Source: Butyrivibrio sp. NC3005 (GTDB taxonomy: Bacteria > Bacillota > Clostridia > Lachnospirales > Lachnospiraceae). From it: a stretch of DNA of 64,000 bases. Positions 54,213-63,929 of the stretch are shown here, piece by piece. The position numbers and the translations under genes were made by a program. The notes beneath the pieces are model-generated. The model saw only the letters and a list, made by a program, of their open reading frames with translations, was not told the origin of the DNA and did not search any database. The number at the start of each line of letters is the position of its first letter. The first letter of the stretch is position 1. The stretch lies in NCBI RefSeq assembly GCF_000424545.1, contig NZ_AUKC01000003.1, positions 1 to 64,000 of the forward strand, written 5' to 3'.

Positions 54213-54353
54213 GTTCTGATGTTTGTATATTTCGTCGCAGACACGCTTTCGCTTGATTATAAACGTAATGGTTCGTAATGCGCTAAAAAAAACCCAATAA
54301 GAACCAACGTTTATAAACAGTTCTGCTCATGAAATATTACAAGCCATCAGAAC
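54213..54353 (-). repeat. Element C, copy C4
   Basis: 141 bp, the same length as C3, in reverse orientation. The outer arms read GTTCTGATG and CATCAGAAC where C2 and C3 have GTTTTGCTG and CAGCAAAAC, so both changed positions are matched on the opposite arm. The inner ATAAACG/CGTTTAT pairing and AGCAGA/TCTGC are retained. The loop sequence differs from C3. Confidence 0.88.
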
Positions 54354-54434
54354 TCATCTAATTAGTTCAAATAACAAAAAAGCAGTAACCATAAGGCTTT
54401 GTACAAAACCATATAGTCACTGCTTATTAAAAAA

Positions 54435-54507
54435 AGCTACTAACGGGACTCGGACCCGTGACCTCCGCCTTACCAAGGCGACGCTCTACCACCTGAGCCA
54501 TAGTAGC
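54435..54507 (-). tRNA. tRNA-Thr (GGT)
   Basis: 73 nt. Acceptor GCTACTA/TAGTAGC, D arm GCTC/GAGC, anticodon stem TCGCC/GGCGG with loop TTGGTAA and so anticodon GGT for ACC/ACT codons, T arm ACGGG/CCCGT with loop TCCGAGT. The CCA end is not encoded. Confidence 0.95.
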
Positions 54508-54618
54508 TTATTATGTAGCTTGCTTTCACAAGACACGTATGTTATTATATCAATTTGTATTCATCATGTCAATGCATTATTAGATTTTTTCTAAAAAAGG
54601 GTAGTTAAGGGTAGTAAA

Positions 54619-55989
54619 ATGGAAAAAACAGAAAACAAACATCTACAAAACTCTATTATCGAGGGAAATATTAAAGTTGAAATGCTTAGATACTTTTTCC
54701 CTCTGCTTTTTGGGAGTTTTTTTCAACAATTATATAACACAGTTGATGCAATTATTGTAGGAAAATATGTAAGTCCTGAAGCACTTGCAGCTGTAGGCGG
54801 CTCTGCTGCTATGATAGTTAATTTATTTGTTGGTTTTTTTGGAGGACTTGCATCAGGTGCTACCGTTGTAATTGCGCAGTTCTACGGAGCAAAGCAAATG
54901 AAAATGGTTAAAAAGGCCATTCACACTTCTATTGCTCTTGCTTTTACTGGCGGACTGGCCTTCACAATAATAGGTTTTATTTTTACTCCTTGGGGAATTG
55001 AAGTTTTAAAGACCCCAAAAGATACTATAGACATGTCTACTATGTACCTTAGAATCTATTTTCTTGGAATGATACCAAATATTGTATATAATGTCGGTTC
55101 TGGTGTTTTGCGCGCGCTAGGAGACTCCAAAAGCCCTTTATGGGTACTTTTAGTTGCTACTTTTTCCAATATCATTCTTGATATCTTATTCGTTATAAAA
55201 ATGGATATGGGCGTTGTGGGCGTTGCTATTGCTACCATTCTCTGCCAGCTTATCAGTTCCATACTTATTCTGGTGATAATGGTTAGAATCAAAGCAGAAT
55301 ATAAACTTAGATTAAAAGAAATTGCATTTGATAAAGGGATTATGAATAGAATAATACAGATTGGTCTTCCTGCTGGAATCCAATCTTCGATGTATACTCT
55401 TTCAAATCTGCTTATTCAATCTGCTATTAACTCTTTTGGAACAGCTGCAGTATCCGCCTGGGCAGCCTACGGCAAAATTGATGTTATTTTATGGATGATA
55501 ATGCAGTCTCTTGGAATAGCTGTAACCACTTTTGTTGGCCAAAACTATGGTGCTGGTAAGAATAGCCGTGTACGTGAATCCATAAAGCAAGGACTCATTT
55601 TCACCTATGCCATGACTATTAGCTTATCAATAATTATGTACGTTGCTAGAATGCCACTTTTAGGATTATTCATCTCCAATCATAAAATTGGAGCAGAGGT
55701 TCTTAGATATGGAAATGTAATGATGCGATGCATGGTTCCTTTCTACGGAATCTATGTCGCAGTTGAAATACTAGCTGGAGCACTTCGAGGAATAGGTGAC
55801 ACCCTTATTCCTACTATAATGACACTTTCTGGAATCTGCCTTCTCAGAATTGTATGGATACTCTTTATCGTGCCGATTTCTGGAAAAATAGAAATGGTAG
55901 TATACAGTTATCCTGTAACATGGGCAGTTACTTCGACAATGTTCATTATTTACTTTGTTTATGTGATGGTAAAGAAAAAGAGTTTTTAA
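54619..55989 (+). CDS. MATE-family efflux transporter
   Basis: 456 residues, about 12 spans. FPLLFGSFFQQLYNTVDAII with VGKYVSPEALAAVGGSAAMI at the N-terminus and GIAVTTFVGQNYGAGKNSRV in the second half are typical MATE signatures. The second-half start SNLLIQSAINSFGTAAVSAW places it with the clostridial NorM-like group. The substrate is unknown. It is unrelated in detail to the MATE at 28.7 kb. A single gene downstream of tRNA-Thr. Confidence 0.92.
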   Translation: MEKTENKHLQNSIIEGNIKVEMLRYFFPLLFGSFFQQLYNTVDAIIVGKYVSPEALAAVGGSAAMIVNLFVGFFGGLASGATVVIAQFYGAKQMKMVKKAIHTSIALAFTGGLAFTIIGFIFTPWGIEVLKTPKDTIDMSTMYLRIYFLGMIPNIVYNVGSGVLRALGDSKSPLWVLLVATFSNIILDILFVIKMDMGVVGVAIATILCQLISSILILVIMVRIKAEYKLRLKEIAFDKGIMNRIIQIGLPAGIQSSMYTLSNLLIQSAINSFGTAAVSAWAAYGKIDVILWMIMQSLGIAVTTFVGQNYGAGKNSRVRESIKQGLIFTYAMTISLSIIMYVARMPLLGLFISNHKIGAEVLRYGNVMMRCMVPFYGIYVAVEILAGALRGIGDTLIPTIMTLSGICLLRIVWILFIVPISGKIEMVVYSYPVTWAVTSTMFIIYFVYVMVKKKSF

Positions 55990-56004
55990 TTTTTTTACAC
56001 ATCC

Positions 56005-56523
56005 TTATTTCAGCAAAGACTCAACAATATTTTGATACACCAGATGGCTTTTTTCCTTCCACTTATAGCAAAGATTTTCTGCCATTTCTTCTGTTGGCAT
56101 TGGCAGTTTTAACTCAAATACGCTTTGCCCCATCTCTTTTATCTGGAGGGAAACTTCATATTGGCCATCTGATGTCTTTTGATAATCTGCAAGTATCGAA
56201 GACTCATCACGAATACGAAGTTTATTTTCTTCAAGGAATCTGTCAACACTCAACCGTATCTCTGCATCTACGTGCCCTAGAAAAAAAAGTAGTGTCTGTT
56301 CACCTTCACTTGAAAGTCTGAGAAAAGTTCGATTTTGCTCTTTTTCTTCAAAAATAAAATTTTGATTTCTCAGCTCGAAAAAAACTTCCTGCATTGTCAA
56401 AAAATTAGTATATTCACCTTCAAGCATAAAATCATAAATCTGTGATTTTGACAAAGAAACATCTGAACGTTTCAGCATATATAAAACTATTATTTTATAT
56501 AACGTTAGATATTGTGATGACAT
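56005..56523 (-). CDS. DUF4364 family protein
   Basis: 172 residues. The N-terminus LYKIIVLYMLKRSDVSLSKS followed by QIYDFML and then FLTMQEVFFEL reads as a winged helix. The C-terminal part (YEVSLQIKEMGQSVFELKLP) is the family's beta domain. DUF4364 proteins are widespread in Clostridia, probably DNA-binding, with no assigned role. It lies 105 bp after rarA on the same strand and may be co-transcribed. Confidence 0.87.
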   Translation of the reverse strand: MSSQYLTLYKIIVLYMLKRSDVSLSKSQIYDFMLEGEYTNFLTMQEVFFELRNQNFIFEEKEQNRTFLRLSSEGEQTLLFFLGHVDAEIRLSVDRFLEENKLRIRDESSILADYQKTSDGQYEVSLQIKEMGQSVFELKLPMPTEEMAENLCYKWKEKSHLVYQNIVESLLK

Positions 56524-56628
56524 GTTTTACTCACTTTCCCCTGCGGCAGCTTCAAATTTCTTCTGCCATCTTAAAGATACATTAAGACTTTTTGCTGTGT
56601 AAAATTTCAGGCAAAAAGTCTTATTAGT

Positions 56629-57975
56629 TTAGTCATTGTCTTTTTTTCTTTTCTCTTCTGCAGCCTTAAGTGCTCTCATATGATCACGGATTTTCAGTTC
56701 ATATCCATTACCTGATGGAGAATAGAATTCTTTACCATTTAGTTCATATGGCAGATACTGCTGTTTTACATAGTGATTTGGATAATTGTGAGCATACAAA
56801 TATCCGGTTCCATGACCTAGTTTAGAAGCAGACTTATAATGTGCATCCTTTAAGTGAGACGGAATCTGCAAATTGCCGCTTTCTCTTACTTCTTTAATAG
56901 CATCGTCAATCGCTGTTATAGCACTATTACTCTTAGGAGCTGTAGCAAGATATGTAACTGCCTGTGACAAGGTTATTCTACCTTCCGGCATTCCCAGTCT
57001 TTCAACTGCAAGCGAAGCTGCGACGGCTATTTCAAGTGCTTTTGGATCAGCGTTTCCAATATCCTCCGATGCACTTACCATCATCCTTCTTGCTATAAAC
57101 TTCGGATCTTCTCCAGCATCCAGCATTCTTGCAAGGTAATACACGGCTGCATCCGGATCACTTCCTCTAATACTTTTAATAAACGCCGAAATAGTATCAT
57201 AGTGGTTGTCGCCATCTTTATCGTAACGAGCTACCTTCTTTTGAATGCACTCTTTTGCAACTTCAGTTGTAATATGAATTTTACCATCTTCACTTCTATT
57301 GGTTGTCATTATTCCAAGCTCTATGGCATTCAATGCATGCCTTGCATCTCCATCTGCCATATTTGCAAGAAAATCCAGTGCTTCTTCATCTATCGTAGCG
57401 TTGTAGGAAGCCATTCCCTTTTGTGTATCATATACAGCTCTTTTTATGAGAACTTTTATATCATCTACAGATAACGGCTTTAATTCAAATATTACTGAAC
57501 GAGAAAGTAAAGCTCCGTTTACCTCAAAATACGGATTTTCCGTTGTTGCACCGATAAGCGTGATAGTTCCATCTTCGACGAAAGGGAGCAGGTAATCCTG
57601 CTGCCCCTTATTAAATCTATGAATCTCATCTATAAAAAGAATCGTCTTTTTTTGGAACATGCCTGCATTATTCTTAGCTTTCTCGATGACTTCTTCCATA
57701 TCTTTTTTGCCTGCAACTGTTGCATTTATCTGCAAAAATTCTGCTTTGGTTGTATTGGCAATAACTTTAGCAAGAGTTGTTTTACCAGTTCCGGGCGGGC
57801 CATACAAGATAATAGAACGAATCTTATCTGCTTTTATAGCACGATATAAAAGTTTGTCTTTTCCAATAATATGCTCTTGCCCTACGACTTCTTCTAAGGT
57901 CTTTGGACGCATACGGGCTGCAAGAGGTGACTCTGTATCTGAGTTTTTAGTTCTTGCATATTCAAAAAGATCCAT
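56629..57975 (-). CDS. rarA: Replication-associated recombination protein RarA
   Basis: 448 residues. AAA+ clamp-loader-like ATPase: LAARMRPKTLEEVVGQEHII, Walker A GPPGTGKTTLAKVI, Walker B TILFIDEIHRFNKGQQD, sensor 1 LIGATTENPYFEVN. The C-terminal part with RDAVYYLARMLDAGEDP-like pattern and YKSASKLGHGTGYLYAHNYP is typical of RarA/MgsA. It acts at stalled replication forks. The ATG overlaps the TAA of glmM (TAATG), so translation is coupled. Confidence 0.95.
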   Translation of the reverse strand: MDLFEYARTKNSDTESPLAARMRPKTLEEVVGQEHIIGKDKLLYRAIKADKIRSIILYGPPGTGKTTLAKVIANTTKAEFLQINATVAGKKDMEEVIEKAKNNAGMFQKKTILFIDEIHRFNKGQQDYLLPFVEDGTITLIGATTENPYFEVNGALLSRSVIFELKPLSVDDIKVLIKRAVYDTQKGMASYNATIDEEALDFLANMADGDARHALNAIELGIMTTNRSEDGKIHITTEVAKECIQKKVARYDKDGDNHYDTISAFIKSIRGSDPDAAVYYLARMLDAGEDPKFIARRMMVSASEDIGNADPKALEIAVAASLAVERLGMPEGRITLSQAVTYLATAPKSNSAITAIDDAIKEVRESGNLQIPSHLKDAHYKSASKLGHGTGYLYAHNYPNHYVKQQYLPYELNGKEFYSPSGNGYELKIRDHMRALKAAEEKRKKDND

Positions 57976-59363
57976 TAGTGTGCTTCGTATCCTCTCTCTT
58001 TAATAACACGTATAACTGAATCTACAAGTTCCTGACATGTTGCTTTATCTTCTGCCTCTACCATTACACGTACAACTGGTTCTGTACCTGACTCACGAAC
58101 AAGAATACGTCCTGTGTTTCCAAGGCTTTGTGCAACTTCATCAACTTTTGCTCTAACTTCAGGATCATTCTGAGCCTTTGTCTTATCTGTAACTCTGATA
58201 TTAACAAGAACCTGAGGATAGATAACAAGCGGAGAAATAAGTTCAGACATTTTTTTCTTTCTAGCAAGCATTACTTCCATCATTTTAATAGATGTAAGAA
58301 TACCATCTCCTGTTGTAGCATATTTTGAGAAAATAATGTGTCCGGACTGCTCACCACCAAGAATACAATTATTTTTTGTCATATACTCATATACATATTT
58401 ATCGCCAACTGCAGTCTTGGCATAACCTATTCCGGCTTCATCAAATGCCTTGTAAAGACCAAAGTTACTCATAACTGTTGTAACAACTGTATTATTTACT
58501 AGTTCTCCTCGATCCTTCATGTATTTTCCATATACATAAAGAATATGGTCTCCTGATACAACATTTCCTCTCTCATCAACGCACAGACATCTGTCTGCAT
58601 CACCATCAAAAGCAAATCCTACATCAAGTCCTTTTTCAACTACAAACTTCTGAAGACCTTCAATGTGAGTTGAACCCGCATTGTTATTAATATTAGTACC
58701 ATTTGGAGCATCACCTATTACATAGGTTGTAGCGCCAAGAGCATCAAATACAGATTTAGCAACATTCCATGAAGCGCCATTTGCACAATCAAGACCTACT
58801 TTCATTCCTTTGAAAGAATACAGTCCAAGAGAAATAAGATAACCAATGTATCTGTTTCGTCCAGAAACGTAATCAACAGTCTGACCAATTGCATCTTTTG
58901 TTGCGAATGGAATTGTATCCCACTTTTTGCCAAATGCCTCAAGATGACCATCAATATAGCTTTCAATAAGAGCTATTGTGTCTTCATCCATCTTTTCGCC
59001 ATTACCATTAATAATCTTAATACCATTATCATAAAAAGGATTATGGCTTGCTGTAATCATAACGCCGCAGTCAAAATCATCTACTCTTGCAACATATGCA
59101 ACGGATGGAGTAGTTGTTACATGAAGAAGGTAAGCGTCAGCACCTGATGCCACAAGACCTCCTACAAGACTGTACTCAAACATATAGCTGGAACGTCTTG
59201 TATCTTTTCCAATTACAACCTTAGGTGCAGATGTGTCACCCTTCTGGCGCTTTAATTCTCCGTAATACCAGCCCAGAAAACGTCCTACAGTATATGCATG
59301 ATCGGCTGTAAGTCCTACATTAGCCTCTCCTCTAAATCCATCTGTACCAAAATACTTACCCAT
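57975..59363 (-). CDS. glmM: Phosphoglucosamine mutase
   Basis: 462 residues from the ATG at 59363, which follows GAAAGGA. It converts glucosamine-6-phosphate to the 1-phosphate for peptidoglycan precursors. Start GKYFGTDGFRGEAN, the phosphoserine loop MITASHNPFYDNGIK, the metal loop FDGDADRCLCVD, the sugar loop GGEQSGHII and the phosphate loop RESGTEPVVRVMVEA are all present. Some differences in length from other GlmM reflect insertions near FGKKWDTIPFATKDAIGQTV. Confidence 0.93.
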   Translation of the reverse strand: MGKYFGTDGFRGEANVGLTADHAYTVGRFLGWYYGELKRQKGDTSAPKVVIGKDTRRSSYMFEYSLVGGLVASGADAYLLHVTTTPSVAYVARVDDFDCGVMITASHNPFYDNGIKIINGNGEKMDEDTIALIESYIDGHLEAFGKKWDTIPFATKDAIGQTVDYVSGRNRYIGYLISLGLYSFKGMKVGLDCANGASWNVAKSVFDALGATTYVIGDAPNGTNINNNAGSTHIEGLQKFVVEKGLDVGFAFDGDADRCLCVDERGNVVSGDHILYVYGKYMKDRGELVNNTVVTTVMSNFGLYKAFDEAGIGYAKTAVGDKYVYEYMTKNNCILGGEQSGHIIFSKYATTGDGILTSIKMMEVMLARKKKMSELISPLVIYPQVLVNIRVTDKTKAQNDPEVRAKVDEVAQSLGNTGRILVRESGTEPVVRVMVEAEDKATCQELVDSVIRVIKERGYEAH

Positions 59364-59521
59364 ATTATTTATCCTTTCCATAGTCAAAATCCCAAAAATT
59401 CAGGAAGACTCTTTTAGAATGATTTCTTATTGGCATAGATTGGAATTTACCAATAAGAATCTGGATTTTTCCAGAAATATTTCATCATATAAACGAAAAA
59501 AACGTATTCTTCAAGATTATA

Positions 59522-59570
59522 TCACACTTTATGTAAAATTGTTTTCTGATAATTATTATATAAAGTGTGA
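59522..59570. other. Perfect 11-bp inverted repeat between glmM and the kinase gene
   Basis: TCACACTTTAT and ATAAAGTGTGA separated by 27 bp. The 367-bp gap holds no gene. The repeat could be an operator, or a weak terminator since a short T run follows. The glmM promoter and the kinase promoter must both lie in this gap. Confidence 0.4.
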
Positions 59571-59730
59571 CATATTTTTCTGTTTATCAGATTATTGCTC
59601 TATCTTAGAATATTTTCAATCCTGATTACTATTATTACTTTATAGAAAACTCTTCTTAAATATCAAATAAAGCCGATAACTTAATAAACAATGATTATAT
59701 ATAATTCTCACAAGTACTCTAGGAGAGTTT

Positions 59731-62700
59731 ATGAATAAAGAATCTTCAAGGCCGGATTTACGCGTAGATGAGCATTTATTTCCGGCTGTACATAAAATGA
59801 CTATAAAGCAGTTTGTTATAAATTTTTCATTATATGTAATTGCAACAGTTCTCTCTATAAAATTCGCTAGATCTGGAATTCCTTTTTATTTAGGAAATGT
59901 TGCGTTCGAAATTACATTTAAGGATATCCCCCTAATTCTGGTTTCAGGACTTGGAGGATATCTTTGGGGACTTCTTACCGTTTTTACAACATTTATCTAC
60001 CTATCTTTTAAAGATGCCAATTATCTATATATAATGTTTGTTTTCACAATAACAAGCTTTATAATATCCTTTTATTCAACGCATAGACTCCTTTTGACTA
60101 GAAAAGGAGCAATCAGTGGCGCGATTATTACAGCTTTCAACCTCGGTCCTTTATGGTGGTTTCTTGTCAACAGAATTTCTGACGTTAAACTTGCTTCAAG
60201 ACCAGTGTTTGAAACCTATATGATTTACTTTTGGTCAACTCTTTTTGAGTGTTTAATAGGTTTTTATACTCTACATCAATTTTTTCATTTTATGCCTGAT
60301 AACCTAAAAAGTATCTTTTTCGCAGGAATTTACTATTATGACAGAGGATATCAAAAGACTCAAAAATCAACTATAGGTAACCGTATCACCTTCCTTATCG
60401 CTATTGACTGCGCCATGCTAGCAATACTTGCAGCTTTTACCGCAGCTTTCCTGATTCCATCTCTTCCCTCGGACGTGGTTCAGATAGATAAGAGTCTCGT
60501 TGGAAAAAGTGAATATGGCATTCAGGACATTATCAGTTACGCTGATATAGAAAATAAAAAAGAAACTGGGAAAACTTCCCTAGAATACAGAGCCGGTTTT
60601 GATATAGGCAAAATGATTCCAATGACATATACAGGTACTTTCATACTCAACCGTCATGGCATAGCGTTCTATATTCGCATGTTCATGCTTATTATGAATG
60701 TTGTCATTCCTTTGGGGGCCTTTACAAGCTTTTTCGTATATAGACGAGTTGCTCTTCCTCTTACGAAAATGACAGAAGCTGCAGTCGCTTTTAGAGAAGT
60801 CCTAAAAAAAGGCGACCACGAAGACATTCTTCAAAACGTTGAAGAAATTCATGCTCTCGATATCCATACCGGAAATGAAATTGACCTTTTATATCAAAGG
60901 CTTGACAACGCAGCACAGTTTATTGTCAGATATCTTGAAACAAGAGAAAAAGAACGTACAATGCGTGAAGAACTTAGCATTGCACAACATGCCAATACTG
61001 CCAAAAACGCTTTTCTTTCCAATATGTCACATGAACTTCGTACACCTATTAACGTCATTCTAGGAATGGATGAAATTATTCTCCGTGAATATGCTGATGA
61101 TAAAGACTTGGTTTTATATGCAGGCAACATCAAAACTTCCGGCAGAACCCTACTATCACTTGTAAATGATATTTTAGATTTTTCCAAAATTGAAGCAGGA
61201 AAAATGTCTATTATTCCTGTTGAATACGACATGGGGTCTGTTATTAATGACCTTTACAATATGATTTCCAATCGCGCCGAAGAAAAAGGATTAAAACTCG
61301 ATTTCCAGATAGAACCAAATCTTCCACATATTTTAGTAGGTGACGACATAAGACTCAAACAGTGCATACTAAATATTTTAACCAATGCTGTTAAATACAC
61401 TCAGCAAGGTTCAATAACATTTATTATTGGCTTTGAAATAATTGACGATACAAGTATTCTATTGCACATATCTGTTGCTGATACAGGAATGGGTATGAAA
61501 AAAGAAGAAATGGACAGACTCTTTACTCCGTTTGAGCGTATGGACGAAAAAAGAAATCGCACAATAGAAGGAACCGGACTTGGCATGAGCATCGTTCAAA
61601 AGCTCCTTGGTATGATGGGAAGTGAACTAAAAGTTGAAAGTACTTACCATAAGGGTTCTGTTTTTTCATTTGATTTAAAGCAAAAAGTCATAGATTGGAC
61701 TGCCATTGGAGATTATACTAAGAGTTTCACAGAATCCATGAAGAGTAAAGGGCAGTATCATATTTCTTTCCATGCTCCATCTGCTTCTATACTTGTTGTA
61801 GATGATACTCCTATGAATCTTACGGTTATCAAAGGTCTCTTAAAAGATTCACTTATGGATATCGATACAGTACCTAGTGGAAAAATGTGTCTTGATATGG
61901 TAAAAAGCAAGAAATACAATATTATTTTCATAGACCATAGAATGCCGGAAATGGATGGGATTGAAACTCTTCACAAACTTAAAGAAATGGGTGAAAACAA
62001 TATTTCCATGGATGCTCCTGTTATCGCCCTTACAGCCAATGCCATTAACGGAGCAAGAGAAGAATATCTTTCTGCTGGATTCAATGATTATCTTAGTAAG
62101 CCTGTTGATACTGAAAAACTTGAAAACATGCTCATCCAATATCTTCCTGGTGGTATGGTTCATCTGTACGGAACAGCCCAGTACAACGAAGATGAGCAGG
62201 CTGATACATTATTATCACAAAGTCAAGATGGAGAACCAAACTCTCATGATGACTCACGGCTTACTGCTAACAACAAAGATAATCCGCTTTATCAAGTGAT
62301 TAATATGTCCAAGGAAGAGATAGATGAATTCGAGTATAATCATGGCATTAATCTTAGCGAAGCACTTAAGAATTGTGGAAGTGCCGACCTTATGGTAGAT
62401 ATTATAAGAGATTTTATAAGCCAGATTGATTCAAAGGCAGAGCTAATCAAAAAATATTGCGATGATATGGACTTCGAAAACTATACCACACAGGTTCATT
62501 CATTAAAAAGTTCAGCAAGACTTGTTGGCGCAACACATCTTTCCGGTTTTGCAGCTCATATGGAACAAAGCAGTATTCTCAAAAAAGAAGATCATATAAA
62601 AAATATGACACCAATGCTTCTTGGTTTTTATGTCAACTACAAAGAACTCTCTTCATTTTTTGAAAATGAGGAAAACAATGATAATCTTCCTCCTATATCA

Positions 62701-62892
62701 CAAGAGGAACTACAAGAGTACTTTAGTGGAATACGCGAACTTGTAGAAGCCTTTGATTTTGACAGTGCTGATGAAGCGATTAAAGAAATGCTTACGAATC
62801 ATTCTATTCCTGCCGATTATAAAGATAAGGTTAAAAAAATACGTACACTTTTAGTTGCTGCTGATAGAGATAATCTTCTAAAAATGTTGTAA
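59731..62892 (+). CDS. Hybrid sensor histidine kinase with receiver and Hpt domains
   Basis: 1053 residues. Residues about 22-170 are a block of five or six spans (FARSGIPFYLGNVAFEITFK, then PLILVSGLGGYLWGLLTVFT). A further span at about 225-250 is followed by a short extracytoplasmic loop and a span at about 305-335. A HAMP-like linker precedes the kinase core: HisKA SNMSHELRTPINVILGMDEI with His434, ATPase N box CILNILTNAVKYTQQG and G boxes VADTGMGMK and GTGLGMSIVQ. The receiver has Asp735 in IIFIDHRMPEMDG. Hpt has His923 in QVHSLKSSARLVGA. A complete phosphorelay in one chain; the signal is unknown. Confidence 0.92.
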   Translation: MNKESSRPDLRVDEHLFPAVHKMTIKQFVINFSLYVIATVLSIKFARSGIPFYLGNVAFEITFKDIPLILVSGLGGYLWGLLTVFTTFIYLSFKDANYLYIMFVFTITSFIISFYSTHRLLLTRKGAISGAIITAFNLGPLWWFLVNRISDVKLASRPVFETYMIYFWSTLFECLIGFYTLHQFFHFMPDNLKSIFFAGIYYYDRGYQKTQKSTIGNRITFLIAIDCAMLAILAAFTAAFLIPSLPSDVVQIDKSLVGKSEYGIQDIISYADIENKKETGKTSLEYRAGFDIGKMIPMTYTGTFILNRHGIAFYIRMFMLIMNVVIPLGAFTSFFVYRRVALPLTKMTEAAVAFREVLKKGDHEDILQNVEEIHALDIHTGNEIDLLYQRLDNAAQFIVRYLETREKERTMREELSIAQHANTAKNAFLSNMSHELRTPINVILGMDEIILREYADDKDLVLYAGNIKTSGRTLLSLVNDILDFSKIEAGKMSIIPVEYDMGSVINDLYNMISNRAEEKGLKLDFQIEPNLPHILVGDDIRLKQCILNILTNAVKYTQQGSITFIIGFEIIDDTSILLHISVADTGMGMKKEEMDRLFTPFERMDEKRNRTIEGTGLGMSIVQKLLGMMGSELKVESTYHKGSVFSFDLKQKVIDWTAIGDYTKSFTESMKSKGQYHISFHAPSASILVVDDTPMNLTVIKGLLKDSLMDIDTVPSGKMCLDMVKSKKYNIIFIDHRMPEMDGIETLHKLKEMGENNISMDAPVIALTANAINGAREEYLSAGFNDYLSKPVDTEKLENMLIQYLPGGMVHLYGTAQYNEDEQADTLLSQSQDGEPNSHDDSRLTANNKDNPLYQVINMSKEEIDEFEYNHGINLSEALKNCGSADLMVDIIRDFISQIDSKAELIKKYCDDMDFENYTTQVHSLKSSARLVGATHLSGFAAHMEQSSILKKEDHIKNMTPMLLGFYVNYKELSSFFENEENNDNLPPISQEELQEYFSGIRELVEAFDFDSADEAIKEMLTNHSIPADYKDKVKKIRTLLVAADRDNLLKML

Positions 62893-63007
62893 ATGAAGTA
62901 TAATCATAATATAGAATATTATTGTGCTAGATTTTGTTTATTGTATTGGAATGTTATTAATACCAAAACCACATATATAACATACTACTGAATGGAAGGT
63001 TGATGAG

Positions 63008-63763
63008 ATGGAAAAAAAGGTCATCTTAATTGGTGATGGGAAAAAATTCATGGTCAAAGCTGTTATAAAAGGCCTCGAAACTGATGGTTTTGCAGTTACA
63101 ACCATTTACCCTCAGCTTGATATCATTCAAAGTCTGCAAGATAGTTATGAACTAATGATACTATATTTGGAAGATATAGTACCTGTTCCGATAATAAAAT
63201 ATCTTGCAGCTTTATCAGATGAGAAAAAAATTAAATTTTTCATTATCGGAAGCACAAACGAATTCACCACGACATTTGAAAACATCTCCAGAGATTCCGT
63301 TACTCAGACGTTCGAAAGACCTCTTAACGTAAAAATACTGACAAGCGCATTAAATATCCTTATAGACAAAACTAATAGAGGTGAAGGAAGTTTTCAAAAG
63401 CGTATTCTGGTTGTAGATGATGATGGGGTTATTTTGCGCACCATTAAAAGCTGGCTTTCCGAAAAATATGAAGTCTACATTGCAAATTCCGGAGAGAATG
63501 CTCTTGCTTTTCTTGGAAGTACAAGTGTTGATTTAGTTCTTTTAGATTTTATGATGCCTGAAATGTCAGGTCCGGAAACGCTTACCGCACTTAGAGAAAA
63601 TCAAACTACAAAAGATACTCCTGTCATGTTTCTTACTGCAAAAAGTGATAAAACAAGTGTCATGACTGCTGCTATGCTAAAACCAGAAAAGTATCTTTTA
63701 AAATCAATGCCCAAAGACGAGCTTCTAGGAGCTATCGACAGCTATTTTGAAACTGGTGTATAG
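63008..63763 (+). CDS. Response regulator with two receiver domains, first one degenerate
   Basis: 251 residues, no output domain. The second receiver (about 128-250) is complete: RILVVDDDGVILRTIKSWLS, Asp180 in LVLLDFMMPEMSGPE, T in VMFLTAKSD, and K in KYLLKSMPKDEL. The first (about 1-120) starts VILIGDGKKFMVKAVIKGLE, but at the phospho-acceptor place reads ELMILYLEDIVP, with Tyr53 for Asp. It follows the hybrid kinase by 115 bp and is the likely partner of its Hpt domain. How the signal goes on is not visible. Confidence 0.87.
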   Translation: MEKKVILIGDGKKFMVKAVIKGLETDGFAVTTIYPQLDIIQSLQDSYELMILYLEDIVPVPIIKYLAALSDEKKIKFFIIGSTNEFTTTFENISRDSVTQTFERPLNVKILTSALNILIDKTNRGEGSFQKRILVVDDDGVILRTIKSWLSEKYEVYIANSGENALAFLGSTSVDLVLLDFMMPEMSGPETLTALRENQTTKDTPVMFLTAKSDKTSVMTAAMLKPEKYLLKSMPKDELLGAIDSYFETGV

Positions 63764-63790
63764 GGGCTTGTTTTCATCAAGAAAATTTAA

Positions 63791-63840
63791 AATAACGGAG
63801 CATAAGGCCTTTTGGAATAACCTCATGCTCCATTATTTTT
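63791..63840 (+). terminator. Terminator after the response regulator
   Basis: GGAGCATAAGG pairs with CCTCATGCTCC (one mismatch), flanked by AATAA/TTATT, then five T's. Confidence 0.8.
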
Positions 63841-63844
63841 GAAA

Positions 63845-63923
63845 AAGTTGACTTCTTGTCAATTTCATTCAGAAACTCGCATTTACTGCGAGTTTCGTGA
63901 GAACAAAAATCAAATAGCAAACT
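63845..63923 (+). repeat. Element A, copy A5 (5' half)
   Basis: Begins TTGACTTCTTGTCAATTTC and keeps the perfect GAAACTCGCA/TGCGAGTTTC hairpin, ending at AGCAAACTT, where other copies go on to the second stem. It is followed directly by the end of the next gene. Confidence 0.7.
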
Positions 63924-63929
63924 TAACTA

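Noticed and set aside
54213..54353. Element C as a classical transposon-derived MITE
   Set aside because: The inverted ends fit, but no target-site duplication is visible at any copy and compensatory changes in the arms argue for selected pairing; left open as a possibility only.
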